Shown piece after piece: positions 18,994 through 28,345 of a stretch of 64,000 bases of DNA (position 1 is the first letter of the stretch; the number at the start of each line of letters is the position of its first letter). Below the pieces are notes generated by a model that saw only the letters and a list, made by a program, of their open reading frames with translations, ran no database searches and was not told the origin of the DNA. This DNA comes from Bacteroidetes bacterium OLB10 (GTDB lineage Bacteria; Bacteroidota; Bacteroidia; AKYH767-A; OLB10). A program made the translations under genes and the position numbers. The stretch covers positions 109,235 through 173,234 of the forward strand of contig LNBX01000048.1 of assembly GCA_001567275.1 (NCBI GenBank). The letters are read 5' to 3'.

Positions 18994-21225
18994 ATGACAA
19001 AAAAACTTTTCTTTTTATTAGTGACTCTTTGTTTACTTTCAACAGTAAGATTATCAGCACAAAATTGTATTGAGATTAACAGTATTCTGGTAGATGCCTG
19101 CGGCTTTCCTGAAGGCGAAAACGAAATGGTACGTTTCACAGTGGGTGCAACACCATTGCCCATCAATTTACTCACCGTAACCTGGCCTACTACTACTCTT
19201 AACTTTCTTGGAATTTGTCAGAATGCCAATACTGCTCAAAAAGTGGCAGACCTCAATGCCAACATTCAGTCGTGTGGATATATTCTTGAACCTGTTGGAG
19301 GCACCTTGCCAGCCAACAGTAAAGTTATTCTTGTGACAAGCGAAAATATGAGTACAACATTCAATTCGTTCGCCAATCTAACAGATACCATTTATATGAT
19401 ATTTCAGTGTGCAGGAAATACGCAGGGGCATTTCAGAAATTATTCTGCAACTGTAACAACACCGCGTATATTAACTCTTGACTTCAGCCCCATCTGCAGT
19501 CAGACAGTGAGTTATTATCCCAATCAGCTGGTGAATCAGTTTGGACAGTTAGATACTGCCTTTCAGGATGGATCAAGTGTATCTTTTGATGTCTCAGGAA
19601 ATCCAACGTATTACAACAACGGCTGCCAGGCACCCATCATTACGCTTACAGCAAATCTGCAGGCCAGTGATGATACGTTATGTTCAGGTGATGCTGTCAC
19701 TTTGACGGCAAGTAATTTAAACGGAAATTATTCAGGATACTTTTGGCAAGGTGGAAATGGAAGCATCACTTCACCCAACAGTTTGAATACGGTTTATCAG
19801 TCGTCATCCAATTATACAGGAGTTGACACTATATATTTTTCTATGTTGGGACAATGTAATGATACCATCTCCTACCCTCTTTATCTGAACATACAAAATG
19901 GTCAGGCTGCAAGTATTTCGGGACCTTCCACATTATGTGCAGGCGATACCATTGTACTTACAGCATCTTCGGGCTCAGGTTATCAGTGGTCGAACGGTGC
20001 AACCACACAATCCATTCAGGTGAATCAGGCAGGCACTTACACGGTGACTGTTTCAGGTTCATGTGGTTCTCCTACAGCGAGTGTAACTGTAACATCCGGC
20101 AGTGCACCTTCTGTTTCTGTTACACCCGGCCCAACTGTAACCATCTGCAATGGTCAGTCAACTACTTTAACAGCATCAGGCAGCACAAATTATTTGTGGT
20201 CAACGGGTGAAACAACAGCAGCTATTACCGTAAGTGCAGCGGGAGTATATACAGTAGTTTCTTCGAATAATTGTGGTTCGGATTCTGCAAGTGTTACTGT
20301 TACCGTTACAAATGTGCCGACAGTAAACATTACTGCATCAGCAACATCTCTTTGTTCAGGGCAAACTGCAACACTTACGGCATCAGGTGCATCAACTTAT
20401 CTATGGTCAAACGGACAAACTACTTCCACTATAACGGTTAATGCGCCCGGTACTTACACCGTAACCGGCACCGGCAGCTGCGGTACTGCCACTGCAACGC
20501 AGACCATCACTGCCGGCACCTTACCTGTTGCACAGATTTCATCACCTTCAACCATTCTTTGTCCGGGTACATCTCTTACTTTGTCTGCAACGGGTGGCGA
20601 TAACTATACATGGAGCAACGGAACTACCGGCAGTCAGAACACCATCACGCAGGCCGGGCAATATTTTGTTTATGCAAGCAATGCATGTGGCAGCGATACT
20701 GCTGACATTACTATTAATCAAAGTAACATCTTCGCCAATTTTGTACCTGATGTTACTTCAGGGCTCGCTCCTCTGACAGTTAACTTTAACAATACAAGTA
20801 CAGCATTTACATCGGGCACCTGGAATTTTGGAGATGGATCTACCTCCGATGTTCTCAACCCTCAGCATACATTTAATTTCGGTGGAAATTTCACGGTATG
20901 GTTAACCATAGCAGATGACAACGGTTGTCAGGACAGTGTATCAGCAAATATTTTGGTTGACGACAGTCAGCTTTTTATTCCAAATGCCATTACTCCTAAC
21001 AATGATGGGAAAAATGATGTGTTTACATTTAACAGCACTTCCATTAAAAGTGCTACAGTGACAATTTTCAATCGTTGGGGCAACAAAGTAACTTCCTATA
21101 CCGATTGGGTAAGAGGCTGGGATGGCTCAAATGTGATTGCCGGAGTTTATTATTATGTTATCGAAATAGAGCAACATAATGGTGAGAAAAAAACTTTGCA
21201 CGGCTCATTGAATGTGATCAAATAA
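18994..21225 (+). CDS. T9SS type B cargo with Ig-like and PKD domains
   Basis: 743 residues. A signal peptide (ends RLSAQ) is followed by a ~200-residue N-terminal domain (CIEINSILVDACGFPEGENE) that resembles a lamin-tail-like fold. Five Ig-like repeats follow, each with a core like C-x-G-x-(S/T)-x-x-L-x-A-S-G and YxWSNGxTT. A PKD domain comes next (GTWNFGDGSTSDVLNPQHTF), and the C-terminus is a gliding-motility/T9SS type B domain (FIPNAITPNNDGKNDVF, FNRWGNKV, GVYYYVIEI). It should be exported by the T9SS and remain at the surface, probably as an adhesin or structural protein. A strong hairpin terminator follows. Confidence 0.88.
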   Translation: MTKKLFFLLVTLCLLSTVRLSAQNCIEINSILVDACGFPEGENEMVRFTVGATPLPINLLTVTWPTTTLNFLGICQNANTAQKVADLNANIQSCGYILEPVGGTLPANSKVILVTSENMSTTFNSFANLTDTIYMIFQCAGNTQGHFRNYSATVTTPRILTLDFSPICSQTVSYYPNQLVNQFGQLDTAFQDGSSVSFDVSGNPTYYNNGCQAPIITLTANLQASDDTLCSGDAVTLTASNLNGNYSGYFWQGGNGSITSPNSLNTVYQSSSNYTGVDTIYFSMLGQCNDTISYPLYLNIQNGQAASISGPSTLCAGDTIVLTASSGSGYQWSNGATTQSIQVNQAGTYTVTVSGSCGSPTASVTVTSGSAPSVSVTPGPTVTICNGQSTTLTASGSTNYLWSTGETTAAITVSAAGVYTVVSSNNCGSDSASVTVTVTNVPTVNITASATSLCSGQTATLTASGASTYLWSNGQTTSTITVNAPGTYTVTGTGSCGTATATQTITAGTLPVAQISSPSTILCPGTSLTLSATGGDNYTWSNGTTGSQNTITQAGQYFVYASNACGSDTADITINQSNIFANFVPDVTSGLAPLTVNFNNTSTAFTSGTWNFGDGSTSDVLNPQHTFNFGGNFTVWLTIADDNGCQDSVSANILVDDSQLFIPNAITPNNDGKNDVFTFNSTSIKSATVTIFNRWGNKVTSYTDWVRGWDGSNVIAGVYYYVIEIEQHNGEKKTLHGSLNVIK

Positions 21226-21240
21226 AAAGAGATTATCTAA

Positions 21241-21277
21241 AAAAGAAAAGGCAACATAAAATGTTGCCTTTTCTTTT
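21241..21277. terminator. Bidirectional hairpin terminator
   Basis: Perfect 17-base arms at 21241-21257 and 21261-21277 with a 3-base loop, flanked by A and T runs. It lies between convergent genes and can end both. Confidence 0.9.
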
Positions 21278-21290
21278 GAGTTGAATTTAT

Positions 21291-22454
21291 TTAAAGGAAA
21301 TTGATTCTGTTCATAAACACCTCCTTATAGCTTTTGCCAACAGGAATAGTTTTTTCTTTAATCACCACAGCACCTTCATCCATTGCACTTATTTTATCAA
21401 GGGCAATGATGTAAGAACGGTGTATGCGTAAAAATTTATCTGAAGGCAGCTTGGTTTCAATATCCTTCATGGTGGCATGAATGACAAACTGATCTTCCTT
21501 TGTTTGAATAATCACATAATTATCCATTGCCTGCAACCAATAAATATTTTCGAGAAAAACTTTCACCAGCATAGATCCTCTTTTCACGAAAAACGAATTC
21601 TGTATAACCTGATTTTCGAGAGGGTTTGATGCTGTTTCAGCCGGTTTTGATTCAGGAGTTACAGTCGGCTGAACTTCGGTATTTGTTTTCTTGGCAGGAG
21701 TATCAGCTTTGGTTATTACAATTGCATATCCCAGCAGATGATCTTTTTCGTCACGTATAGGTGAACAAACAAAACTTGCTTTAATATTGGAATAATCACG
21801 TAACACAGATATAGTACATTCAGGAATATCCAGCACATCACCTTGCTTCATGTGTTTGGCAAGAGAGTCGGTATTTACAATTTCATATTCATCACTTTCT
21901 AACTTTATCAGTTTAAAGAGATTCATTCCCTGAGCACTTGCATTACCAAATCCTGTGATACTTTCAGCTTTGGGATTCAGAAAAGAAACGCGACACTCCA
22001 TATCGGTAACAAGAATTGCATCTTCTACATTGGTAAGTGCATTGGCAAATCGTTTTTCGTTCTCGCGGCTTTGCAAATCTTTTTTAAATTTATACAAAGC
22101 CATTTCAACTGTAGTTTGCAGATCTGATTCATTAAAAGGTTTTACGAGGTAACCATAAGGTTCAGTCACTTTAGCTCTGTCGAGTGTATTTTTATCTACA
22201 AATGATGTGAGAAAAATAACAGGAATATCATATTTCTGACGTATATGTTCTGCTACGTGAATTCCATCCTGTTCACCTTTCAGTTTAATATCCAGAAAAA
22301 CAAGATCCGGATCGTACTCTTCAAGTTTGGCAAATGCATTAGGTGCTGAAGAAGCAGTTGCCGGCACATCGTAACCTAATCTTATCAGAGTTTGCTGAAT
22401 GTCTTTGGCAACGATACTTTCATCTTCTACTACTAAAATTCTTACTTTATCCAT
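21291..22454 (-). CDS. Response regulator: receiver, PAS and LytTR domains
   Basis: 387 residues. The receiver domain (~1-120) shows VVEDESIVAKDIQ, the phospho-acceptor in LVFLDIKLKGEQDG, and LVKPFNESDL. A PAS domain follows (~130-240; DAILVTDMECRVSFLNPKAE, GYAIVITKAD), then a proline/threonine-rich linker and a C-terminal LytTR DNA-binding domain (~290-387; MLVKVFLENIYWLQAMDNY, FLRIHRSYIIALDKI). A PAS domain between the receiver and LytTR domains is not the usual order for this class. It starts 21 bases after the stop of the kinase gene, so the pair is one operon and probably one signalling path. Confidence 0.9.
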   Translation of the reverse strand: MDKVRILVVEDESIVAKDIQQTLIRLGYDVPATASSAPNAFAKLEEYDPDLVFLDIKLKGEQDGIHVAEHIRQKYDIPVIFLTSFVDKNTLDRAKVTEPYGYLVKPFNESDLQTTVEMALYKFKKDLQSRENEKRFANALTNVEDAILVTDMECRVSFLNPKAESITGFGNASAQGMNLFKLIKLESDEYEIVNTDSLAKHMKQGDVLDIPECTISVLRDYSNIKASFVCSPIRDEKDHLLGYAIVITKADTPAKKTNTEVQPTVTPESKPAETASNPLENQVIQNSFFVKRGSMLVKVFLENIYWLQAMDNYVIIQTKEDQFVIHATMKDIETKLPSDKFLRIHRSYIIALDKISAMDEGAVVIKEKTIPVGKSYKEVFMNRINFL

Positions 22455-22475
22455 GTTGATATTGATTTGTAAGGG

Positions 22476-25400
22476 TTAAAATTCTATTTTTATTTCAAAA
22501 CCATTGGTTTGATTTACTGTGATATTTCCATCAATCTGTTCAGTGAGCACATTCACCAACTGAAATCCTAATGTATCAGCCAAGGCAATATTAAAATTTG
22601 CAGGTAAGCCTGCACCATTATCGGCAATGGTTAATACATGTTTGCCTGTTTCGTTCATCTTGAATGTAATTTTAATTTCACCATTTCTATTTGTAAATGC
22701 ATGTTTGATGGCGTTACTTACCAGTTCGTTAATTATTAAGCCGCAAGGAACAGCCGTATCAATGTCCAAAGATATTTTATCTGCATCAATTAGCAAACCG
22801 ATTTTACTTTTATCAGCACCCTGTGACTGGAAAATAGTGTCGCAAAGCCGTTTAATGTAGTCATCGAAATCAATCCTTGACGTGCCTTCGCTCTGATAAA
22901 ACCTGTCGTGAATGAGAGCCATGGAGCGAATACGATCCTGCCCTTCTCTGATGACTTTATTAGATTCCTTATCATGAATATAGGCACTTTGCAGATTGAA
23001 CAAGCTGACAATTATCTGCAGATTGTTTTTCACGCGGTGATGAATTTCTTTGAGCAGAATATTTTTTTCCTCGAGTGACTCACGGATTTGTTGTTCCATT
23101 TTTTTTCTGAGTGTAATGTCGGTATCTATCACTACCACATTTGTCATTTCTCCGGTTCCTGCATACACCGGAGTAATGGTGCTTGAAGTCCAGAGTTCTT
23201 TTCCGTCCTTACGAACAGTTTTCGATTCATAAACAATGGATTTTTTCTCTTCGAGAGCATCCTTAATGATTTCGTTGATATTTTCATTGTATGATATCTG
23301 CTGTAATTTGACACCCCTTAAACTTATAATTTCTTCCTTGGTATAACCTGTCATTCGCATAAAACTTTCGTTAGCATATTCCAGATTGAAATTCTTATCA
23401 AAAATCAAAACAGCATTTCCGGTTTCGCTGGCTACAATAGAGAGTTTAGCGAGTTCCTCATTTTTTTCTCTTAGCTGTGCAGTGCGCTCATTGATTTTCT
23501 GACGAAGATTTAATTGTGCCTGCCTGAGACTTCTTGTTCTCAATTTCATAATTCCCCAAACTAAACCAACTGCAGTGAGCAGATACAGAAAATAAAAAAA
23601 GTTCGTTCGCCAGACAGGTGCTTTGATACTGAAATTATATTCAAGCGAAGGACTCCAGTCTCTGTCGTTTACTGAAGCCTGAACCATAAATGTATAACTT
23701 CCGGGCGGAATGTTTGAATAGTTGGCAACATTAAAAGGAGTTGAAGGAACCCAGTAATCATCAAACCCTTTAAGTTTCCATCTGTATTTTATTTCTCCGG
23801 GTGCAGCAAAATATATTCCTGTGAAGTGAAAATTCAGGTTGTTGTAACCATAAGGCAATAATGGATTCACCGGTAAGCCTGAAGTACTGTCAATAGCATA
23901 ACCTTGTTCAGCCCAGTTTACTTTTCGCAGATAAGCTGTTATAGATTGCAGCAACATGACAGGTGTAACACTTTTACTGTAGCCATAACCGGGATTGTAA
24001 CGAATTGCTCCATTGACAGAAGCAAACCACAAGTATCCGTTTTTATCATAAGAAGCAGAACTGGTTTCAACACCAAAATATCCGTTGCTCTTATCGAAGT
24101 GAATGATGTTTACAAATTCTCGTTTGAGATAGGTATTCCAGTCAATACGATCAACTCCATCGGGGGTGCCGAGCCACAGGTAATTCTGATCTGAAGCCAT
24201 GCATAAAATCCGATTATTTATCAAACCGTTTTTAGTATCCAGGTGTCGGAATGCCATCTTCTTATTTGTTTTTGAAAAAACTGAGATACCAAAATCATAA
24301 TTAGAAAACAAAATATTATCGTTCAAATCCTGAGCGATAGCAGTAACAGGAGTTTTGTTAATCGCCAGCAAATCATTCAAAGACACTGCATCATCTCCAT
24401 TCATAAAATACAGGCCTTGCATAGTTCCTATCCATACCAAACCCTGACGATCCTGAAAGAGACACCGAATATTATCGTTTGCAAGACCGTTGAGTTTATT
24501 GATGATTTTAAACGAATTTGTACTGTATTTATAAATCCCTCTGTCAGTCCCCATCCAGATACTTCCATCGGAATGAGCCAGTATAGTATAGATGATTTTG
24601 TTATTTAAAATTTCAAAAGGATAATACATTTTCTGCAAATCGGCAGTAATTACCACAGGCCCTCCGGAAGTTCCCATCCAGATATTACCTGCATTATCCT
24701 GAGTTATACTCCATATTGTTGCTTTATTGAGTGCTGATGCAACCGGTACATTTTTAACAACATTATTCTCGATGTAATTAACGCCTCCGTTTACCATTCC
24801 CATCCATATCCGATTTGATTTATCGCAATAAGTTGTCAGCAGGCGGTTATCATTTAATCCATCTTCTGATGAATAGGTCACAAATCGTCCTCCTGAGTAT
24901 CGGCACAAACCTTTGGACGTACCCATCCAGATATTTCCTTCATTGTCTTCCTCCATACACTGAACGTTATTGTCCAGCAACCCTTCGTCAGTAGTAAGAG
25001 TGAAAAAAGCACCATGGTCTATCTGACAAATGCCATTGCCGTAGGTCGAAAACCACAAATTCTTTTTGTAATCCATCATGATTGAAGTAACTTTTTTAAC
25101 ATTCACTCCATAACTGATGTTCATTTCGGCAATGCCCTTACCGTTAAAAACTCCAATTCCCTCATTGGTACCAATCCATATATTTCCGCCTTCCATTTCG
25201 CGAATGCAATACACTATGCTACCCGGCAGTCCTTCGTTGATGGTGTAATTTGTAAAACCGGTGCTGCTGTGGCAACTTAATCCATTGGTAGTTCCTATCC
25301 ACAATCTTCCTTTAGAATCTGCAAACAGGCAGGTTACTTCATTACTCACCAAACCTTTTAAGATAGTAAAGCTTGAAAATTTCTTTCCATCATATTTACT

Positions 25401-25853
25401 CAACCCTTCGGTAGTGCCAATCCAGTAATTTCCCTGAGCATCCTGAGCGATTGCAGTGACGTTATTACTTAACAATCCATCATCTATTGTAAAGAATTTC
25501 TTCTTCAATCCATTGAAAACACCTACACCGCTGCGTGTCGCCATCCAGAGGTTTCCGGTCTTATCTTCATAAATAGCTTTTACCGGATTAGATGCAGCAG
25601 GATTATCCTGCTCGAAACGATAGAAGTGTTGCCCGTCAAACCAGCAGGCACCATTCATGGTTGCCACCCACAGTCGGCCGTATTTGTCCTGGTGTACGTC
25701 ATTCACATGATTACTGGGTAAACCGTTGGCAATGGTATAGCCTGAAAAATTATAGCGTTGAGCAGAAGCAGGTAACACAGTCAGCCATATCCATGCTATT
25801 GCAGATATGAATATTTGACATGCTGAAAATTTAAAAGGGATAATTGATTTCAC
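22476..25853 (-). CDS. Beta-propeller sensor histidine kinase (Reg_prop, Y_Y_Y, PAS, HisKA_2)
   Basis: 1125 residues. The signal peptide (ends LPASAQ) leads to an extracytoplasmic double propeller of about a dozen Reg_prop units with cores such as GNLWMATRSGVGVF and GNIWMGTNEGIGVF (residues ~35-640), then a Y_Y_Y domain (~690-755; YRWKLKGFDDYWV) and one membrane helix (~770-790). The cytoplasmic part has a PAS domain (~815-930), a HisKA_2 domain with EIHHRVKNNLQIIVSLFNL (phospho-acceptor histidine), and HATPase_c (NELVSNAIKHAF; DNGAGLP). Such sensors often detect glycans or oligomers; the ligand here is unknown. Its partner regulator follows 21 bases downstream. Confidence 0.92.
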   Translation of the reverse strand: MKSIIPFKFSACQIFISAIAWIWLTVLPASAQRYNFSGYTIANGLPSNHVNDVHQDKYGRLWVATMNGACWFDGQHFYRFEQDNPAASNPVKAIYEDKTGNLWMATRSGVGVFNGLKKKFFTIDDGLLSNNVTAIAQDAQGNYWIGTTEGLSKYDGKKFSSFTILKGLVSNEVTCLFADSKGRLWIGTTNGLSCHSSTGFTNYTINEGLPGSIVYCIREMEGGNIWIGTNEGIGVFNGKGIAEMNISYGVNVKKVTSIMMDYKKNLWFSTYGNGICQIDHGAFFTLTTDEGLLDNNVQCMEEDNEGNIWMGTSKGLCRYSGGRFVTYSSEDGLNDNRLLTTYCDKSNRIWMGMVNGGVNYIENNVVKNVPVASALNKATIWSITQDNAGNIWMGTSGGPVVITADLQKMYYPFEILNNKIIYTILAHSDGSIWMGTDRGIYKYSTNSFKIINKLNGLANDNIRCLFQDRQGLVWIGTMQGLYFMNGDDAVSLNDLLAINKTPVTAIAQDLNDNILFSNYDFGISVFSKTNKKMAFRHLDTKNGLINNRILCMASDQNYLWLGTPDGVDRIDWNTYLKREFVNIIHFDKSNGYFGVETSSASYDKNGYLWFASVNGAIRYNPGYGYSKSVTPVMLLQSITAYLRKVNWAEQGYAIDSTSGLPVNPLLPYGYNNLNFHFTGIYFAAPGEIKYRWKLKGFDDYWVPSTPFNVANYSNIPPGSYTFMVQASVNDRDWSPSLEYNFSIKAPVWRTNFFYFLYLLTAVGLVWGIMKLRTRSLRQAQLNLRQKINERTAQLREKNEELAKLSIVASETGNAVLIFDKNFNLEYANESFMRMTGYTKEEIISLRGVKLQQISYNENINEIIKDALEEKKSIVYESKTVRKDGKELWTSSTITPVYAGTGEMTNVVVIDTDITLRKKMEQQIRESLEEKNILLKEIHHRVKNNLQIIVSLFNLQSAYIHDKESNKVIREGQDRIRSMALIHDRFYQSEGTSRIDFDDYIKRLCDTIFQSQGADKSKIGLLIDADKISLDIDTAVPCGLIINELVSNAIKHAFTNRNGEIKITFKMNETGKHVLTIADNGAGLPANFNIALADTLGFQLVNVLTEQIDGNITVNQTNGFEIKIEF

Positions 25854-25885
25854 TGACGTTAAATGCTGTGTATGCTATTATGTTT

Positions 25886-25903
25886 TTACTGAAATATCAG
25901 TAA
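25886..25903 (-). promoter_or_regulatory. 7-base inverted repeat in the kinase leader
   Basis: TTACTGA-AATA-TCAGTAA lies between the -7 box and the kinase start at 25853. It could be an operator or a small leader stem. No binding protein is known from the sequence. Confidence 0.35.
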
Positions 25904-25911
25904 GGTTGTTA

Positions 25912-25944
25912 CAAAAATAAGGTATTAAATTCATGTAAATTCAA
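25912..25944 (-). promoter_or_regulatory. Promoter of the propeller kinase / LytTR regulator operon
   Basis: On the minus strand TTG (25942-25944) is followed after 22 bases by TATTTTTG (25912-25919), a TAnnTTTG match. The predicted start is near 25908, giving a leader of about 55 bases. Confidence 0.55.
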
Positions 25945-25997
25945 CTATGATAAACCATTTCGTTATTCCCTTCTTCCAGACTGTAGTTTCATCTGAT

Positions 25998-26993
25998 TTA
26001 TGGCCTTATAAGTTCCATTCCGATAAAATCGAAAGTTTCGTGACTGAATGAGTACAGGATGTTAAAAAAGTTTTGCTGAGCATGGTTCAGCTTTTTATTC
26101 TTCCAGATGGTGCATAAATGATCATAAATAAAAACAGATCTTAAAGTCATTATAAGAGGTATGCCTTTTAAATCCTCTTCAGCAATTCTATTTTCGCTCT
26201 GATAACCTTCCCAGTAATAATCCATAAAATATCGGATATGTGCTGTAAGTTTTCCGTTGGGGTCATTCTGAAAATACTGCACCACATAAAGCAATGTCAG
26301 TGCTATATCAGCAACAAACCATGAATAAGCACAATCAGCAGTATCAAAAAGACAAATTTGTCCGTTGTGAATAAACATATTCCCACGATTAATATCGTTA
26401 TGAATAAGGCCATAATGATCTTTAGTCTTTGGAAGACAGCTCAGCATATCAACAAGTTTGTGCATTCGTGCTATCAACTGTTCATCGTGGATTTCTTTGT
26501 GCGACATTACCCTTGCCACTTCAGGCTCCACAAAATCTGAACGTGGAATAACATGACTGCCCGGTTTGTAATCCTTGGTAATTCTATGAAGTTGCCCGGT
26601 TACTCTGCCAATTTCTTTAAACACAGTTTCATTCCAGTTAAACCTGTCTATTTTTTTTCCTTTTGCTTCAGTGTATGCTGTTGCTGTAAAATATGTATCT
26701 TCTGACTTAAAAATTTCAATCAGATTTCCGTTTAATGATTCAATAGGTGCGGAGACATTAGCACCCTGCTGCTGCACATAATGCAACCAATCCACTTCTG
26801 ACAGCAACTCTTCAACTTTTTGAACGGAGCTATGTGTTATCCGCAAAATATAATTTTTTCCGTTCTTGCGAAAAGCATAGATGAGATTTACATTGCCTCG
26901 CAGAAGTTTAAGATCAGAGAAAGAAACTCCGAATGCTTTTGTAATTTCTGCTATTACCTGCGGGGTATAATATTTTTCAATAAAGGGGGTCAT
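25998..26993 (-). CDS. APH-family phosphotransferase (aminoglycoside / homoserine-kinase type)
   Basis: 331 residues. The kinase-like core contains ILRITHSSVQ (lysine region altered), the Brenner motif HNDINRGNMFI (HND in place of HGD), and LFDTADCAYSWFVADIA, the metal-binding aspartate region. This belongs to the phosphotransferase-enzyme family that includes aminoglycoside phosphotransferases and type II homoserine kinases; neither substrate can be chosen from the sequence. It lies 19 bases after the glycosyltransferase gene, so a role in modifying a glycan or metabolite is possible. Confidence 0.82.
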   Translation of the reverse strand: MTPFIEKYYTPQVIAEITKAFGVSFSDLKLLRGNVNLIYAFRKNGKNYILRITHSSVQKVEELLSEVDWLHYVQQQGANVSAPIESLNGNLIEIFKSEDTYFTATAYTEAKGKKIDRFNWNETVFKEIGRVTGQLHRITKDYKPGSHVIPRSDFVEPEVARVMSHKEIHDEQLIARMHKLVDMLSCLPKTKDHYGLIHNDINRGNMFIHNGQICLFDTADCAYSWFVADIALTLLYVVQYFQNDPNGKLTAHIRYFMDYYWEGYQSENRIAEEDLKGIPLIMTLRSVFIYDHLCTIWKNKKLNHAQQNFFNILYSFSHETFDFIGMELIRP

Positions 26994-27012
26994 TGCTTTC
27001 TGATAGTTTTGC

Positions 27013-28191
27013 TTATGTATAATGATTATATACTTTTTGCAACTGTTCAGAGCAAGGTTTTATATCATAAGCAGTTAAAACATGCTGCCGTGCAGCACCG
27101 GCAAATTGCTGATAGGTTGAATTATCCATCTGATAAAAAGTTGCAATTGAAGCAGCAAGTGCATCAACATCTTTTTCAGGAGTTAGAAGTCCTGTTTTGT
27201 TATGAATTACTTCTTCAGGAATGTCGCAATGCGTTGTAGAAATTACCGGCATTCCGGTGCACTGGGCATCAAGCAGTACGATAGGAGCTCCTCCTTCGCA
27301 ATCGCGGTTGTCGGCATAGCAACTTGGATGAATAAACACATGATACTCTCCAAAAAACTGATAGAGTTTCGAAAATTCAACAAATGGTATGAAATGTACT
27401 TTATCTTCTGCGTGATGCCGTTTAATTTCTTCTTCCAGTTTGCTTTTTACATTCTCGAGTTCATTGCCAACAAAAGTCAAGCTCATATTGGGGCAATTCT
27501 GCAATGCTTTTATAAATGCTTTCAAAGCATAAATATGTCCTTTTTTCTGACTGTAATTCGCCAGTTGTAGCAGTTTCAGTTCGCCCTGATTTTTCGTTCT
27601 TGAAACAGCCGGAATTTTTTCTGTTTCAACTCCCAGATGTACTACATGTATTTTATCTGCCTTGCAACCTTGCCTATGCAGCAATTCGGCCCCGTGTGGT
27701 CCCTCACAAATAAATCCATCAGCCACATCATACAACTCTGTATATCTTTTTTTCCAGAGTGGAAACTGAAAAGGGAGGCTCTCATAATCGAAGCCGTAGA
27801 ATGACACCAGATAAGGCAACCCTGTAAGTTGTTTCAGTTTCAGATATTGCCAACCCATATTTGCAAAATGCACGTGCATCAAATCTATTTTATTCTGCCT
27901 GCTCCATTCGGCAATGTATTTGAAAAATAATTCATTTTTATGACGGTTTGAAATTCTTTTGAAAATTTTATCTATAAAATTTTTTGCACTATCACGTCCT
28001 TCCAGCAAATGTAAACCAACATAATCAGGTAAAGGCAACAACTTCATTTTGGCTGTAACAAACAGCTCATTGTAATAACGGAATGCAGCAATATTAAGAT
28101 CAGTATCAGGTAAATTATTTAAGATTCTGAACGCCCAGTTCTGAGCATTGGGGAGGTAACTTTCAAATAATTGCAGAGATTTAACAGCCAT
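27013..28191 (-). CDS. GT4-family glycosyltransferase
   Basis: 392 residues. The N-terminal Rossmann-like domain has DLMHVHFANMGWQYL and LVSFYGFDYESLP. The C-terminal nucleotide-sugar domain has LKLLQLANYSQKKGHIYALKA, FIHPSCYADNRDCEGGAPIVLLDAQ and GMPVISTTHCDIPEEVI, the GT4 EGGAPIVLLEA-type signature. It should transfer a sugar to a lipid-linked or polysaccharide acceptor at the cytoplasmic face of the membrane. The acceptor is unknown. It is the first gene of a two-gene unit with the phosphotransferase. Confidence 0.9.
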   Translation of the reverse strand: MAVKSLQLFESYLPNAQNWAFRILNNLPDTDLNIAAFRYYNELFVTAKMKLLPLPDYVGLHLLEGRDSAKNFIDKIFKRISNRHKNELFFKYIAEWSRQNKIDLMHVHFANMGWQYLKLKQLTGLPYLVSFYGFDYESLPFQFPLWKKRYTELYDVADGFICEGPHGAELLHRQGCKADKIHVVHLGVETEKIPAVSRTKNQGELKLLQLANYSQKKGHIYALKAFIKALQNCPNMSLTFVGNELENVKSKLEEEIKRHHAEDKVHFIPFVEFSKLYQFFGEYHVFIHPSCYADNRDCEGGAPIVLLDAQCTGMPVISTTHCDIPEEVIHNKTGLLTPEKDVDALAASIATFYQMDNSTYQQFAGAARQHVLTAYDIKPCSEQLQKVYNHYT

Positions 28192-28317
28192 TCAAATAAA
28201 ATTCTTTTTTATACTCTGGAATTTGCTAAATAAAACAATTTTTATGTTTGAAAACAACGATTTGGCGAATGTTTATTAAAATCACATTGTTGATAGGATA
28301 TATTCACAATATTCCTC

Positions 28318-28325
28318 TAAATTTG
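28318..28325 (+). promoter_or_regulatory. -7 box of the dnaX promoter
   Basis: TAAATTTG, a TAnnTTTG match, 20 bases before the dnaX ATG at 28346; transcription would begin near 28329. A TTG at 28290-28292 is 25 bases upstream, a little far. Confidence 0.5.
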
Positions 28326-28345
28326 CATTGAATTTAAGACCGGAC

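Noticed and set aside
27013..28191. A full polysaccharide biosynthesis cluster around the GT4 gene
   Set aside because: Only one glycosyltransferase and one APH-type kinase are present; no flippase, polymerase or sugar-nucleotide genes are adjacent.
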